Numbered from the stretch's first letter, positions 7,497 through 16,938 are shown. The stretch: DNA of 64,000 bases from Bacillus sp. SLBN-46 (GCF_031453555.1 NZ_JAVIZM010000001.1:874001-938000); one strand, 5' to 3'. The notes: a model not told the origin generated them from the sequence alone. A program made the numbers and translations.

Positions 7497-8042
7497 ATGT
7501 CTAAGTTGGATAGAAGAGTACAAAAATCTCAAGAAGCAATAAAAAATGCTTTTATTGAACTGATGTCTGAAAAAAATTTAGATCAAATTACCATACAAGA
7601 TATTTCCGACAGGGCAAATGTCGGGCGTCGAACCATTTATGATCATTACTTGGATAAATATGATTTACTGGATAAGCTCATTGAAGAACATATAAACGAA
7701 CTAAGGGTGCTGTGCGAGTCGGCAGCTGAATTGAGTTTTGTTGAGGGGAATCTGATTTGGTTTGAATATTTTGAACGGAATTCTTCTTTCTTTTCAACCA
7801 TGTTAGCGAGTAAAGGGGGCCCTGCTTTTCGAAGTCACTTCCTTCAATTTGTAATCGAGGAGTTAGAGGGTGATGTAGATGTAACCGAAGGAATCAATCA
7901 AGGTTTAAATAAGGAGTTAGTTCTTAAATTTTTTGGAGCAGCCATTGTAGAGATCGTAGAAGCATGGATCACCAATGGACTATCTGAACGGACCCAAGTC
8001 GTGGCAGAACAAGTAGGGATTTTGTTAGATAGGAATCTTTAA
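7497..8042 (+). CDS. TetR/AcrR-family transcriptional regulator
   Basis: The start at 7497 has GGTGG eight bases upstream and removes 24 spurious residues; 181 residues remain. The N-terminal helix-turn-helix reads ITIQDISDRANVGRRTIYDHYLDKYDLLD (about 35-63); the ligand-binding C-terminal half contains FERNSSFFSTML and FFGAAIVEIVEAWITNG. It is a clear paralogue of the TetR at 17007: both start M-K-DRR, share ELMSEKN and ISDRAN, and end LLxRNL. It probably represses itself and the divergent CMD-SDR-cupin operon through the nearby inverted repeats. Confidence 0.88.
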   Translation: MSKLDRRVQKSQEAIKNAFIELMSEKNLDQITIQDISDRANVGRRTIYDHYLDKYDLLDKLIEEHINELRVLCESAAELSFVEGNLIWFEYFERNSSFFSTMLASKGGPAFRSHFLQFVIEELEGDVDVTEGINQGLNKELVLKFFGAAIVEIVEAWITNGLSERTQVVAEQVGILLDRNL

Positions 8043-8048
8043 ATTTTT

Positions 8049-8074
8049 GGGGACAGTCCCCCGTCGCTTTACAG
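8049..8074 (+). repeat. Left half of a palindromic repeat interrupted by the IS
   Basis: Left arm GGGGACAGTCCCCC plus GTCGCTTTACAG. Joined to 9777-9794 it restores a normal 44-bp palindrome. Confidence 0.95.
8064..8074 (+). repeat. Target-site duplication, left copy
   Basis: TCGCTTTACAG at 8064-8074 is repeated exactly at 9766-9776 on the other side of the IS. Confidence 0.9.
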
Positions 8075-8178
8075 GAGGCCACTGAAAAAGTCCCTTTAAA
8101 CTATAAGGCAGAAACTCTCATGTTTTTCGAGGGTTTTTGTCTTTTTTGATTTATAATTAGGATATCTAATTTAAGTGG

Positions 8179-9639
8179 GTGTTTCCGGTGATATCAAAAC
8201 AACAATCTATGAGGTTTAGTCCCTATATGGACCTATACAATTTAATCATTCCTGCGGATAACATGTTGCGCAAGATCAATGATCTTGTCGACTTTTCTTT
8301 CGTCTATGATGAAATTAAAGATAATTATTGTCTTGATAATGGCCGGAACGCCATCGATCCTATTCGCATGTTTAAATATTTATTGTTAAAAACTATCCAT
8401 GATCTTTCCGATGTGGATATAGTTGAACGTTCAAAATACGATATGTCTTTTAAATATTTCCTTGATATGACACCTGAGGAATCTGTGATTGAGCCAAGCT
8501 CATTGACCAAGTTTCGGAAGCTCAGGCTTCAAGATGTCAAACTTTTAGACTTACTTATCAATAAGACAGTCGAAATAGCCATTGAAAAAGAGATTATCAA
8601 GAGTAAATCTATCATAGTCGATGCTACCCATACAAAAGCCCGATACAACCAGATGACGCCAAAAGAGGTCCTTATGGACCGTTCCAAAAAGCTGAGGAAA
8701 GCTGTTTATCAGGTTGATGAAACCATGAAGGAGAAGTTCCCTGCCAAAACAATGACGGATGTACTAGAGGACGAAATCACTTATTCTCAGAAGTTAATCC
8801 ATGTAATTGAGAAGGAAGAAAACCTTATCCAGTATCCAAAGGTTAAGGAACAATTAAATCTACTGAAAGAGACCGTTGAGGATGATATTGAGCGACTTCA
8901 GAGTTCGAAGGACCAAGATGCCAGAGTTGGTCATAAGAGTGCTGATTCTGCTTTCTTTGGTTATAAGACACACTTGGCTTTAAGTGAAGAAAGAATCATC
9001 ACTGCAGCGGTTATTACAACCGGTGAAAAAAATGATGGCAAACAACTTCAAACTCTCATTGAGAAAAGTGAGAAAGCAGGGATAGAAGTTGAAACCGTGA
9101 TTGGCGATGCTGCTTATTCTGAAAAAGATAATATCATTTATACCGCTGAAAACGATATTAAATTGGTAGCCAAATTAAATCCAAATATCACTCAAGGAAC
9201 TCGAAAAAAGGAAGACGAATTTCAGTTTAATAAAGATGCTGGCATGTATGTTTGTAAGGCAGGACATATGGCAATCCGAAAAGAAAAAAAGAACAGATCA
9301 AACGAGAAGAAAAATCCACGTGATACCTATTACTTTGATATTAAGAAATGTAAAGTTTGCCCTTTTAGAGAGGGATGTTATAAAGATGGTGCGAAAAGTA
9401 AAACTTACAATGTAACGATTAAATCAGATGAACACCAGGGACAGGCAAACTTTCAAGAAAGTGAATATTTCAAAGAAAAGTCAAAAGAACGGTATAAAAT
9501 AGAGGCTAAAAATAGCGAATTAAAACACCGGCACGGGTATAATGTTTCATTATCCTCGGGTCTAGTTGGCATGGAATTACAAGGTGCCATGGCAATATTC
9601 ACTGTAAATCTTAAGAGGATACTAAAGCTCCTAGGGTAA
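8179..9639 (+). CDS. IS1182-family transposase
   Basis: A 486-residue DDE transposase. The N-terminal domain contains FSFVYDEIKDNYCLDNGR and PIRMFKYLLLK, typical of IS1182 proteins. Catalytic candidates are Asp in SIIVDATHTKARY, Asp in VIGDAAYSEKDN and Glu in KIEAKNSELKHRHGYN. A Cys cluster (CKVCPFREGC) lies in the C-terminal third. The frame is uninterrupted. Start may be GTG 8179 or the second GTG four codons on; the ribosome binding site is weak, as is common for transposases. Confidence 0.93.
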   Translation: MFPVISKQQSMRFSPYMDLYNLIIPADNMLRKINDLVDFSFVYDEIKDNYCLDNGRNAIDPIRMFKYLLLKTIHDLSDVDIVERSKYDMSFKYFLDMTPEESVIEPSSLTKFRKLRLQDVKLLDLLINKTVEIAIEKEIIKSKSIIVDATHTKARYNQMTPKEVLMDRSKKLRKAVYQVDETMKEKFPAKTMTDVLEDEITYSQKLIHVIEKEENLIQYPKVKEQLNLLKETVEDDIERLQSSKDQDARVGHKSADSAFFGYKTHLALSEERIITAAVITTGEKNDGKQLQTLIEKSEKAGIEVETVIGDAAYSEKDNIIYTAENDIKLVAKLNPNITQGTRKKEDEFQFNKDAGMYVCKAGHMAIRKEKKNRSNEKKNPRDTYYFDIKKCKVCPFREGCYKDGAKSKTYNVTIKSDEHQGQANFQESEYFKEKSKERYKIEAKNSELKHRHGYNVSLSSGLVGMELQGAMAIFTVNLKRILKLLG

Positions 9640-9673
9640 AAAGTAGGAGTTCAGGGGCAAAATTAAGAAAAAA

Positions 9674-9717
9674 GCCGACCTTTTCTTCCAAAATAATAGG
9701 AGAAGGGTCGGTTTTTT
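9674..9717 (+). terminator. Terminator inside the IS, after the transposase
   Basis: GCCGACC-TTTTCTTCC pairs with GGAGAA-GGGTCGG, followed by a T run. It would stop read-through from the element into the neighbouring minus-strand gene. Confidence 0.8.
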
Positions 9718-9765
9718 ATTTGTTGGACTGTAATGAAAATAAAAATCGAAAGATTTTCAGTGCCC

Positions 9766-9794
9766 TCGCTTTACAGCGGTGGGGGACTGTCCCC
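9766..9794 (+). repeat. Right half of the IS-split palindrome with right target duplication
   Basis: TCGCTTTACAG (duplication) followed by CGGT and the right arm GGGGGACTGTCCCC. Confidence 0.95.
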
Positions 9795-9804
9795 ATTTCA
9801 ATAT

Positions 9805-10635
9805 TTAATCTAGCGAAAGTGCTTTTGAGAGATTGGATTTGATGGTTACTTTGTTAAAGTTGAGGCCAAGTTGTACGGCTGTTTGTGCGATTTCAGGGCG
9901 CAATCCTGAGAGTGTTGTTTCCACGCCAATTAGGTTTAAGGCATCGATTAACAAAAAGATTTGATGAGCGACCATGGTATCAATCATGATGACTCCAGAT
10001 AAATCGATATATAGTTGGTGCACATTTTTACTTGCGCATTGTTCAAGGGTATTCTCTAGTATTAGTTTCGCTCTAGCCGTATCGATGTCCCCAACTAATG
10101 GAAGTAAGGCAGAGTCTTTTGATAAGGTAATCACCGGTGAGCTTAATTCATTGATCAGCTCTTGTTGTGCGAAAAGCTGGGAAGTGGAGGCATTGTGTGT
10201 TTCTTCTGCAAAACGCAGAATCACTGTATCAAACGTCTTGGTGATCAATCTATTCCACGTTCTCACTTCTTGTGGTGTTACTTCTTCTTTGTGTAGTGAA
10301 ACAAATTCATCTAAGAAATCCAGATACTGTTCACGTGTTCTCATAAATTCTCTAATAATAAAATGAATGGGCGTTCTTTGATGTTCTGTATCACGTGCCA
10401 CTTTCTCTATCCACGTTTGGAAATTGGTGAAGAACTCACATTCCTCCAGGATAAAAATTTCACAAGCATGTAAATGGAATTCATAGTTTTGCCGTTTTAG
10501 ATTTTCAATCACCTTTGGATCTGTTGAGGAATATACACCCTTTGGATCACTTTTATCTAAAGATTTATACCAATCCTCTGTCAATTGTCGGGCTTTGCTT
10601 AATAAAAATGAGTGTAGCTTCTCACTTCTGTGCAT
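9805..10635 (-). CDS. RsbR-family stressosome co-antagonist (STAS domain)
   Basis: A 276-residue protein with an RsbR architecture: a divergent N-terminal sensor domain (about 1-160) and a C-terminal STAS domain. The STAS part carries LYIDLSGVIMIDTMVAHQI and LSGLRPEIAQTAVQLGLN, corresponding to the two RsbRA threonine phosphorylation sites (the DTMVAH and AQT threonines), both kept. In B. subtilis, RsbR proteins form the stressosome with RsbS and control SigB through RsbT. No rsbS/rsbT is next to it, so it is probably a dispersed paralogue. Start at ATG 10635 is chosen because the GGAG site is correctly spaced for it and overlaps the alternative GTG at 10644. Confidence 0.88.
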   Translation of the reverse strand: MHRSEKLHSFLLSKARQLTEDWYKSLDKSDPKGVYSSTDPKVIENLKRQNYEFHLHACEIFILEECEFFTNFQTWIEKVARDTEHQRTPIHFIIREFMRTREQYLDFLDEFVSLHKEEVTPQEVRTWNRLITKTFDTVILRFAEETHNASTSQLFAQQELINELSSPVITLSKDSALLPLVGDIDTARAKLILENTLEQCASKNVHQLYIDLSGVIMIDTMVAHQIFLLIDALNLIGVETTLSGLRPEIAQTAVQLGLNFNKVTIKSNLSKALSLD

Positions 10636-10730
10636 ACCATTCACTCCAATTATTCGAAATTCACATTCTATTAAAAGTAACTATTTCTATTTAACAATAT
10701 TTGCATTTAGCATCGCAACTTTGCGGGTTT

Positions 10731-10774
10731 GGGGACAGTCCCCCGTCGCTTTAAAGCACCGGGGGACTGTCCCC
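10731..10774 (+). repeat. 44-bp palindromic repeat
   Basis: Perfect arms; centre GTCGCTTTAAAGCACC; followed by G and six T, so it could terminate plus-strand transcription. Confidence 0.95.
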
Positions 10775-10858
10775 GTTTTTTGAACCCTTTCATTCCATGA
10801 ATAAGTTACACCTTTTCTTACCAACTTAAGAACTATACATATTAGAAGAAGGTGTACT

Positions 10859-11965
10859 ATGGCGAAAAATGGTTATCGGTCATTGACCATCCTTTCTTTG
10901 AGCATGGCATTATTTCTACTGTCATCCTGTAATCAGGTGCAAAGAAAAGAGGAACATCATAAGAATAAAACGCCCCGTGAAGTTTTAGGTTTTTACACAG
11001 AGCAGGAGGGAACGTATCCAGGGTCGCAACCAACAGTGAACTCGCAATTCGCCAAATTGAGCATTATTGCCCCCTTTTGGTATAAGCTTGACGATAAACG
11101 TCCGGGCAGCCTGATAGCTTCCGTTACAGATGATCATAAGAGACAGGTTATTGAGCGTGCGCATAAAAAACACCTGAAGGTATATATGGTTGTACATAAT
11201 CTCTTTTATGAAACCGTGGAGAAGGGCAAGCAGGTAGCGAGTAATGTCCTCGATAACGATGCAAACCGCAATGCTTTCATTCAGAACCTACGAAATGAAA
11301 TAAATCAGTTTCAATATGACGGTATTAATATTGATATGGAAAATTTGCTTTTGGCTGACCGAGATTCCTTTAGTTTGATGATAAAAAACTTGTCTGATGC
11401 ACTACATCGTGATGGAAAAGTAGTGACGGTTTCAGTCCCGGCAAACACAGGTGATTCCCGTGCGAATCCCTGGTCCCCGTGGTTTGATTACGACAAGCTT
11501 GGTCAATATTCTGATGGGTTAATGATCATGACATACGATGAGCACAATCCAAGAACAGCACCCGGGTCAACCGCATCAGTCGATTGGACAGAAGCAACGA
11601 TTCGTTATGCGTTGAAACATGGAGTACCATCATCAAAAATTTTACTCGGTATCGCTGGTTATGGATGGGACTGGGATACAACAACAAACAAAGCCTCGTA
11701 TAGCTCCTATCCACAGTTAATGGACCAGAAAACAAAATATAAAGCTAAGGTTATATGGGACTCCCATTCGCAAACACCTCATTTCAGTTATGTTGATGAA
11801 AAAAATCATAGTCACCAGGCCTGGTTTGAGAATAGCTATAGTCTGCGCTTTAAGCTTGACCTTGTAGAAAAATATAACTTACAGGGAATCGGAATTTGGC
11901 GGCTCGGCTTGGAAGACCCCATGTACTGGACGACTATACCCAAGAAAATCAAAGTTAAAAAGTGA
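10859..11965 (+). CDS. GH18-family glycoside hydrolase lipoprotein
   Basis: A 368-residue secreted lipoprotein: basic N-terminus, hydrophobic stretch and lipobox LLSSC (Cys 24). The mature part is a glycoside hydrolase 18 domain; the barrel strand carrying the active site is DGINIDMEN, equivalent to the DxxDxDxE motif with Glu as the acid. Other barrel landmarks are LMIMTYDEHN, ILLGIAGYGWDW and GIGIWRLGLED. Related Bacillus enzymes (YaaH/SleL, YdhD) act on spore cortex or wall, but this protein has no LysM domain. It stands alone with a terminator downstream at 12111. Confidence 0.87.
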   Translation: MAKNGYRSLTILSLSMALFLLSSCNQVQRKEEHHKNKTPREVLGFYTEQEGTYPGSQPTVNSQFAKLSIIAPFWYKLDDKRPGSLIASVTDDHKRQVIERAHKKHLKVYMVVHNLFYETVEKGKQVASNVLDNDANRNAFIQNLRNEINQFQYDGINIDMENLLLADRDSFSLMIKNLSDALHRDGKVVTVSVPANTGDSRANPWSPWFDYDKLGQYSDGLMIMTYDEHNPRTAPGSTASVDWTEATIRYALKHGVPSSKILLGIAGYGWDWDTTTNKASYSSYPQLMDQKTKYKAKVIWDSHSQTPHFSYVDEKNHSHQAWFENSYSLRFKLDLVEKYNLQGIGIWRLGLEDPMYWTTIPKKIKVKK

Positions 11966-12110
11966 TGGAAGGGTACACCCATTCCTGGATGTATGGGTGG
12001 GAAAGAACAGGCAGGATTATACCGTGATTCCATTGGCAGGGCGATTTATCATAACAGAAGCTACTATTAAACACCTTCTTCAGACAATTGAAGAGCATTT
12101 TTAAGCTTGA

Positions 12111-12147
12111 AATCGGCCTTTTATATAAGAAAGGTCGGTTTTTTTTA
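12111..12147 (+). terminator. Terminator downstream of the GH18 gene
   Basis: CGGCCTTT...AAAGGTCG hairpin followed by eight T. Confidence 0.8.
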
Positions 12148-12202
12148 TTGAAATTAGCCGGTTTCGTGGAATTTTATATTTTTTAGTAAGGATTAATAGA
12201 TA

Positions 12203-12316
12203 ATTCTATATATTGAAAGAGGAATTCTACAAAAAAGAAGAGGAATTCTACAAAATTTAAATTAATTCTACAAAATCGGGGATGGATTCTACAAAGTTTG
12301 GGAATGAATTTCCAAT
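12203..12316 (+). repeat. Helically phased ATTCTACAAA array B1
   Basis: Motifs begin at 12203 (variant ATTCTATAT), 12224, 12245, 12265 and 12286: spacing 21-21-20-21 bp. It closes with GGGAATGAATTTCCAAT. The gene-free stretch 11966-12582 is otherwise taken up by the terminator at 12111 and array B2; I see no gene in it. Confidence 0.85.
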
Positions 12317-12346
12317 TACACCTCAAAAAGATAGGTTGCCATAATT

Positions 12347-12439
12347 ATTCTACAAAGTTAAGGACTAATTCTACAAAGTATCAATTTATTCTACAAATTT
12401 GAGAGGGAATTCTACAAAAAATGGAAACCACCTTCCAAT
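12347..12439 (+). repeat. Helically phased ATTCTACAAA array B2
   Basis: Motifs begin at 12347, 12368, 12388 and 12409 (21-20-21 bp). It closes with GGAAACCACCTTCCAAT, as arrays A and B1 do with similar hairpins. The 61-bp step from B1 is close to three more periods. Confidence 0.85.
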
Positions 12440-12582
12440 CTGACTGACTGCATTAGAAAGAACGGATAACCGTTATTTTTGCTGCTCAGCTGTTATTATT
12501 TATGGTAAAATAAGTTAATACTTTGAGGCTTACACCATATGTTTAGAAGGAATACACGTTTCATGAAGGGAGTTATACAGTC

Positions 12583-12849
12583 GTGCAGCGGATGAAATTC
12601 TTTTTTAAACAATTTCTATATGAGCCTTTGTGGTTTAAAATACTTATTCCTACAACATTACTTCTCTCAATCATTTTAAGCAGTTCATTTTTGGGGGATA
12701 ATGCTTATTATCAAAGCGGCTCCAAATTAGCAGCGGCTATCTTCTTTTGTGCGTACGGTATCAAATTTAGAAGGAATTTTAAAACAGCTATCCTGTTTTT
12801 TGCTTGCTCGGTTCTATGTATTTATCTATCTATTTTGTCACTATTTTAG
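12583..12849 (+). CDS. Small integral membrane protein, 88 aa
   Basis: The product has an amphipathic start (MQRMKFFFKQFLYEPLWFK) and three hydrophobic helices. Start is GTG 12583 after GAAGGGAG; ATG 12592 is an alternative. I recognise no family. A truncated copy with the same upstream leader and the same first 20 or so residues lies at 18501, showing the gene was duplicated within the window. Confidence 0.65.
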   Translation: MQRMKFFFKQFLYEPLWFKILIPTTLLLSIILSSSFLGDNAYYQSGSKLAAAIFFCAYGIKFRRNFKTAILFFACSVLCIYLSILSLF

Positions 12850-12855
12850 TTAGTT

Positions 12856-12899
12856 GGGGACAGTCCCCCGCTGCTTTACAGCAGCGAGGGACTGTCCCT
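12856..12899 (+). repeat. 44-bp palindromic repeat
   Basis: Arms with two differences in the right arm (GAGGGACTGTCCCT); centre GCTGCTTTACAGCAGC, itself self-complementary. Confidence 0.93.
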
Positions 12900-12922
12900 G
12901 TTTTTATTCATCATCATTATTT

Positions 12923-12944
12923 TTTTGTTGCAAATGCAACAAAA
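12923..12944 (+). promoter_or_regulatory. Perfect palindromic operator upstream of the MarR gene
   Basis: TTTTGTTGCA, AA, TGCAACAAAA: a perfect inverted repeat with 10-bp arms about 70 bases before the MarR start. An imperfect second copy lies at 12971-12990. Confidence 0.75.
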
Positions 12945-12970
12945 TTAAGTTAAATTTAATCTATGAGATT

Positions 12971-12990
12971 TTTATTGCATTTACAACAAA
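12971..12990 (+). promoter_or_regulatory. Second, imperfect MarR operator
   Basis: TTTATTGCATTTACAACAAA repeats the half-sites of the perfect palindrome 47 bp upstream, with two changes. Confidence 0.6.
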
Positions 12991-13012
12991 AATTCACGCT
13001 GAGGAGTTAATT

Positions 13013-14000
<988 letters not shown>

Positions 14001-14032
14001 TAGAACTGATAGGATTCATTATGTTAAAGATG

Positions 14033-14058
14033 GGATGGCTGCGGCTATCCTATTTTTA
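14033..14058 (+). terminator. Terminator after paiA
   Basis: GGATGGC, loop TGCG, GCTATCC (one G-U pair), followed by a T-rich stretch. Confidence 0.7.
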
Positions 14059-14151
14059 TATGGAATTAAATGACAAAAATAATAAGATTAATTTAGGTGA
14101 ATATATGAGGCCGGTTGATTATAGAAAGTTTTTGAAAATGGGGGGGAAGTT

Positions 14152-14331
14152 GTGTTAAGTAAGAAACTGAGTATCCCACAATTATTAATTACAGTGTTTT
14201 GGGTAGTTACGTTAATTACTATTTCGGATGCGTTCATAGTATGGGATAAACCAATTTATCACGGTATGTACGCAGGTGGACTGTTTCTTGTTGATTTAGT
14301 AATTGCTAAGCTGATAGTTAAGAATAAATAA
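14152..14331 (+). CDS. Small membrane protein, 59 aa
   Basis: GTG at 14152 is preceded by GGGGGGAAGTT. The product reads MLSKKLSIPQLLITVFWV and continues with two hydrophobic stretches (about 9-26 and 38-55) around WDKPIYHGMYAGG, ending in KLIVKNK. This is a plausible two-helix membrane protein with good codon use. No family is recognised. A longer antisense frame (14259-14510) that begins in the palindrome overlaps it and is rejected. Confidence 0.6.
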   Translation: MLSKKLSIPQLLITVFWVVTLITISDAFIVWDKPIYHGMYAGGLFLVDLVIAKLIVKNK

Positions 14332-14464
14332 AGACAATCAAAATGAGTAAAGAAGATCCATTGTGTCTTGATGACCTGTTTGGATGAAAAGGATGAACAT
14401 CGTGAGGGGGCGGAGGTACAAAGAATCCTTGAAAATCTGTTAGGAAATAGGAAAACTAGGGAGA

Positions 14465-14508
14465 GGGGACAGTCCCCTGCTGCTTTAAAGCGCCAGGGGA
14501 CTGTCCCC
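14465..14508 (+). repeat. 44-bp palindromic repeat
   Basis: Arms GGGGACAGTCCCCT and AGGGGACTGTCCCC keep pairing through a compensated end base (T with A). The right arm encodes the last residues (GDSPLAL) of the minus-strand MFS protein. Confidence 0.93.
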
Positions 14509-15651
14509 ATCTTTAGATCTCATTCTTAGTAAAATAGTGACCAAGCCAAGGATCAATGATAGAAATCCCGTCAAGACAACGTAGGGTGTACCCATTTCTG
14601 ATATAAATAACCCGCTGACTGCTGCACCAATTGTTGTACCTACATTACAGGAAGAAATAAATAAACCATTGGCGAAATCAGGCGCTTCGGGAGCTGAAGA
14701 CGCAAGCCAATATTGATTGATATTACCCCCAACTCCACCTACTATCCCCCAAATGAAAGTAAGGAACGTCATTGGTAAGGTAAACTGTCCAAAGAAGAAT
14801 AATAGGATGTAAACCACTCCTAATACCAAAGGGAAAGATGCGACCGTTTTGTGTGCATTCTTCGTTAGTAATTTCCCTGCCACCATATTCCCAATCATAT
14901 TGGCTCCGCCGTATACGAATAATAGTAAACTTACAGTGTTAGCAGGCATATTCGTAACAGTTTTCAGATAATCCGCAAGATAACTATAAACCCCATAAAT
15001 CGCTGAGTTTAATAAAATAACAGTCACGATGGAAAGCCATGTAATCGTTTTTTTTAAAACAGAAAATTGTGTACCATAAGAAAGTCTTTCTTCAACAGGC
15101 ATAGATGGTACAAATAGTAAGGTTGCAATGAATACAACCGCATTTACAACCGCAAAGAATGCCATAGCGCTCTCTAACGACACAGCACTAGCTATATAAC
15201 TTGAGATGGGTACGCCAACTACCATACCGGCAGATACGCCAATAAATATTTTAGAAACCGCCTTTGGCGCTTCTTCCTTACTTACTGAGGCAGCCGCAAC
15301 TGTAAAGGCCAATGAACAATATATGGGATGAAAAAAGGCTGGAATGACACGAGCAATTAATAGAATGGTAAAATTAGAGGTATAAACAGATACAATGTTC
15401 CCGATGACGAAAACCCCTAGTACAAGTAACATGACCTTCTTCCGATCCAGACTGGAAAACAACAAAGGCATTGTTGGACCGGATAAAGCAACAACAAGAG
15501 CAAAGAGACTCACGAGCCACCCTGCTTTTGAAATACTGACATGAAAGTGTTCAGCAATGGCAGGTAAGATCCCAATAACTCCCATTTCCGTATTTAAGAT
15601 GCCAAATACTCCTATAGTTAATATGAAAATCAATAAATTATTTCGTTTAGC
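14485..15651 (-). CDS. MFS transporter, DHA1/AraJ-like efflux protein
   Basis: About 388 residues with 12 predicted helices. The start is probably TTG at 15651 (MAKRNNLLIFIL), since TGGAGG lies nine bases before it. Family features are EMGVIGILPAIAEHF in helix 1-2, SLDRKKVM in loop 2-3 and RVIPAFFHPIYCS in helix 4. Such proteins export drugs or sugars; the substrate is unknown. The C-terminal GDSPLAL is encoded by a palindromic repeat, which also gives the stop codon, so the original end may be lost. Confidence 0.85.
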   Translation of the reverse strand, partial: AKRNNLLIFILTIGVFGILNTEMGVIGILPAIAEHFHVSISKAGWLVSLFALVVALSGPTMPLLFSSLDRKKVMLLVLGVFVIGNIVSVYTSNFTILLIARVIPAFFHPIYCSLAFTVAAASVSKEEAPKAVSKIFIGVSAGMVVGVPISSYIASAVSLESAMAFFAVVNAVVFIATLLFVPSMPVEERLSYGTQFSVLKKTITWLSIVTVILLNSAIYGVYSYLADYLKTVTNMPANTVSLLLFVYGGANMIGNMVAGKLLTKNAHKTVASFPLVLGVVYILLFFFGQFTLPMTFLTFIWGIVGGVGGNINQYWLASSAPEAPDFANGLFISSCNVGTTIGAAVSGLFISEMGTPYVVLTGFLSLILGLVTILLRMRSKDGDSPLAL

Positions 15652-15711
15652 CAAAAACGTATACCTCCAAAATGATTGAGACTGAAACAAAGCCTTTTAT
15701 GCACAAAAGGA

Positions 15712-15738
15712 TGTCCCAAAAGCTGGGCTTTTTGGACA
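15712..15738. terminator. Hairpin between MFS and alcohol dehydrogenase genes
   Basis: TGTCC-AAAAGC...GCTTTT-GGACA forms a stable stem. The T run on the minus side is short, so this may be a weak terminator for the dehydrogenase gene. Confidence 0.45.
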
Positions 15739-15762
15739 CCCTTGAAATTTTTAGTATTTATC

Positions 15763-16803
15763 TTACAATGTGCTGATGTCAATCACGAATCGATACTTCA
15801 CATCTGAAGCTAAGACGCGGTCATAGGCATCGTCAATTTGGTCGGCTGAAATAACCTCGATTTTAGGAACAATGTTATGCTCTGCACAGAAATTCAACAT
15901 CTCCTGTGTCTGACGAATGCCTCCAATCATTGAACCTGCAAATGAACGGCGATGACCGATGAGTGAGAATACATTGACTGGCAATGGTTCTCCAGGAGCA
16001 CCGACGTTGACCAACGTTCCGTCAAGAGTGAGTAGTGCGAAATAAGCATTAATGTCGATCTTTGCACTTACCGTGTTAATCATTAAATCAAAGGTTCCGG
16101 CAAGTTTCTCGAAGGTTTCTGGGTTGCTTGTGGCATAGTAGTGGTCTGCGCCGAATTGCAAGCCATCGTCTTTTTTGTTCAATGATTGTGAAAGAACGGT
16201 GACTTCGGCACCCATGGCATGTGCAATTTTGACAGCCATATGGCCAAGACCGCCCATACCAACAATCGCTACTTTCTTACCGGGACCAGCTCCCCAATGG
16301 ACAAGCGGCGAATATGTAGTAATCCCTGCACAAAGTAATGGTGCTGCGGCGTCGAGCTCAATATTATCAGGTATTCTAACGACGAAGTCCTCAGTTACGA
16401 CAATGTGGGTAGAATAGCCGCCTTGAGTAGGCTCGCCGTATTTATCAACACCAGCGTAAGTAGGGACATTTCCTTTAAGACAGTATTGTTCTTCCCCTTT
16501 ACGGCAGTTCTCGCATTCACCACAGGAGTCAACCATACATCCAACCCCAACCCGGTCACCGATCTTATACTTTGTGACCTCTGTTCCTACATCCATGACA
16601 ATTCCAGCAATCTCATGCCCGGGAACGAGCGGATAGTTCACAGGACCCCACTCGCCGTGAGCAGTATGGATGTCAGAATGGCAAATGCCTGCAAATTTAA
16701 TTTCTATTAGAACATCATGTGAATTAAGATCGCGTCTTTTAATTTCCGCCGCTCGAAACGGTTTGTCTGGACCGTCCACAGCTCGTGCTTTAGCTATTAT
16801 CAT
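15763..16803 (-). CDS. Zinc-dependent NAD(P)-alcohol dehydrogenase (cinnamyl/YahK type)
   Basis: A 346-residue medium-chain dehydrogenase. Catalytic zinc ligands are in GICHSDIHT (Cys) and PGHEIAG (His/Glu) plus a distal Cys in PLLCAGITT; the structural zinc site is [17 protein letters not shown]. The cofactor motif is [13 protein letters not shown]. This subgroup, including E. coli YahK and B. subtilis AdhA, reduces a broad range of aldehydes with NADPH. Start ATG 16803 has GGAGG eight bases upstream. The gene is divergent from a TetR regulator, with a perfect palindrome between them. Confidence 0.92.
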   Translation of the reverse strand: MIIAKARAVDGPDKPFRAAEIKRRDLNSHDVLIEIKFAGICHSDIHTAHGEWGPVNYPLVPGHEIAGIVMDVGTEVTKYKIGDRVGVGCMVDSCGECENCRKGEEQYCLKGNVPTYAGVDKYGEPTQGGYSTHIVVTEDFVVRIPDNIELDAAAPLLCAGITTYSPLVHWGAGPGKKVAIVGMGGLGHMAVKIAHAMGAEVTVLSQSLNKKDDGLQFGADHYYATSNPETFEKLAGTFDLMINTVSAKIDINAYFALLTLDGTLVNVGAPGEPLPVNVFSLIGHRRSFAGSMIGGIRQTQEMLNFCAEHNIVPKIEVISADQIDDAYDRVLASDVKYRFVIDISTL

Positions 16804-16858
16804 GTTAAAACCTCCATATCTAAAATCTTGTGTTACTTCTCATGTAAAAAAACTACAA

Positions 16859-16887
16859 TTGATGTTTTCTCGACATCTGTCTATAAT
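16859..16887 (+). promoter_or_regulatory. Promoter of the second TetR gene
   Basis: TTGATG, 17-bp spacer, TATAAT. The same -35 hexamer and layout occur upstream of the paralogous TetR at 7497. Confidence 0.55.
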
Positions 16888-16938
16888 CTATAAAATATAT
16901 ATAAACTTAACAAGGCTTTAAACTCGTTAATTTACTCT

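Larger units (their letters stand above)
8075..9765 (+). mobile_element. IS1182-family insertion sequence, apparently intact
   Basis: A 1.69-kb element bounded by short inverted repeats: GGCCACTGAAAA near the left end and GGGCACTGAAAA reading in from the right end. It has one transposase gene, an internal terminator after it, and an 11-bp direct duplication of the target. The target was one of the 44-bp palindromes. The near-perfect target duplication and open transposase suggest a fairly recent insertion. Confidence 0.9.

Noticed and set aside
11966..12102. Short open frame after the GH18 gene ending KHLLQTIEEHF
   Set aside because: No start codon with ribosome binding site; begins inside the GH18 gene in another frame. 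Possibly a remnant, not listed.
12854..13012. N-terminal extension of the MarR frame through the palindrome
   Set aside because: Begins in the repeat and runs through the operator; ATG 13013 has the ribosome binding site.
14259..14510. Minus-strand ORF beginning in the palindrome downstream of the MFS gene
   Set aside because: Starts within the repeat (MGTVPWRFKAAGDCP), has no ribosome binding site and overlaps the better-supported 59-aa gene.
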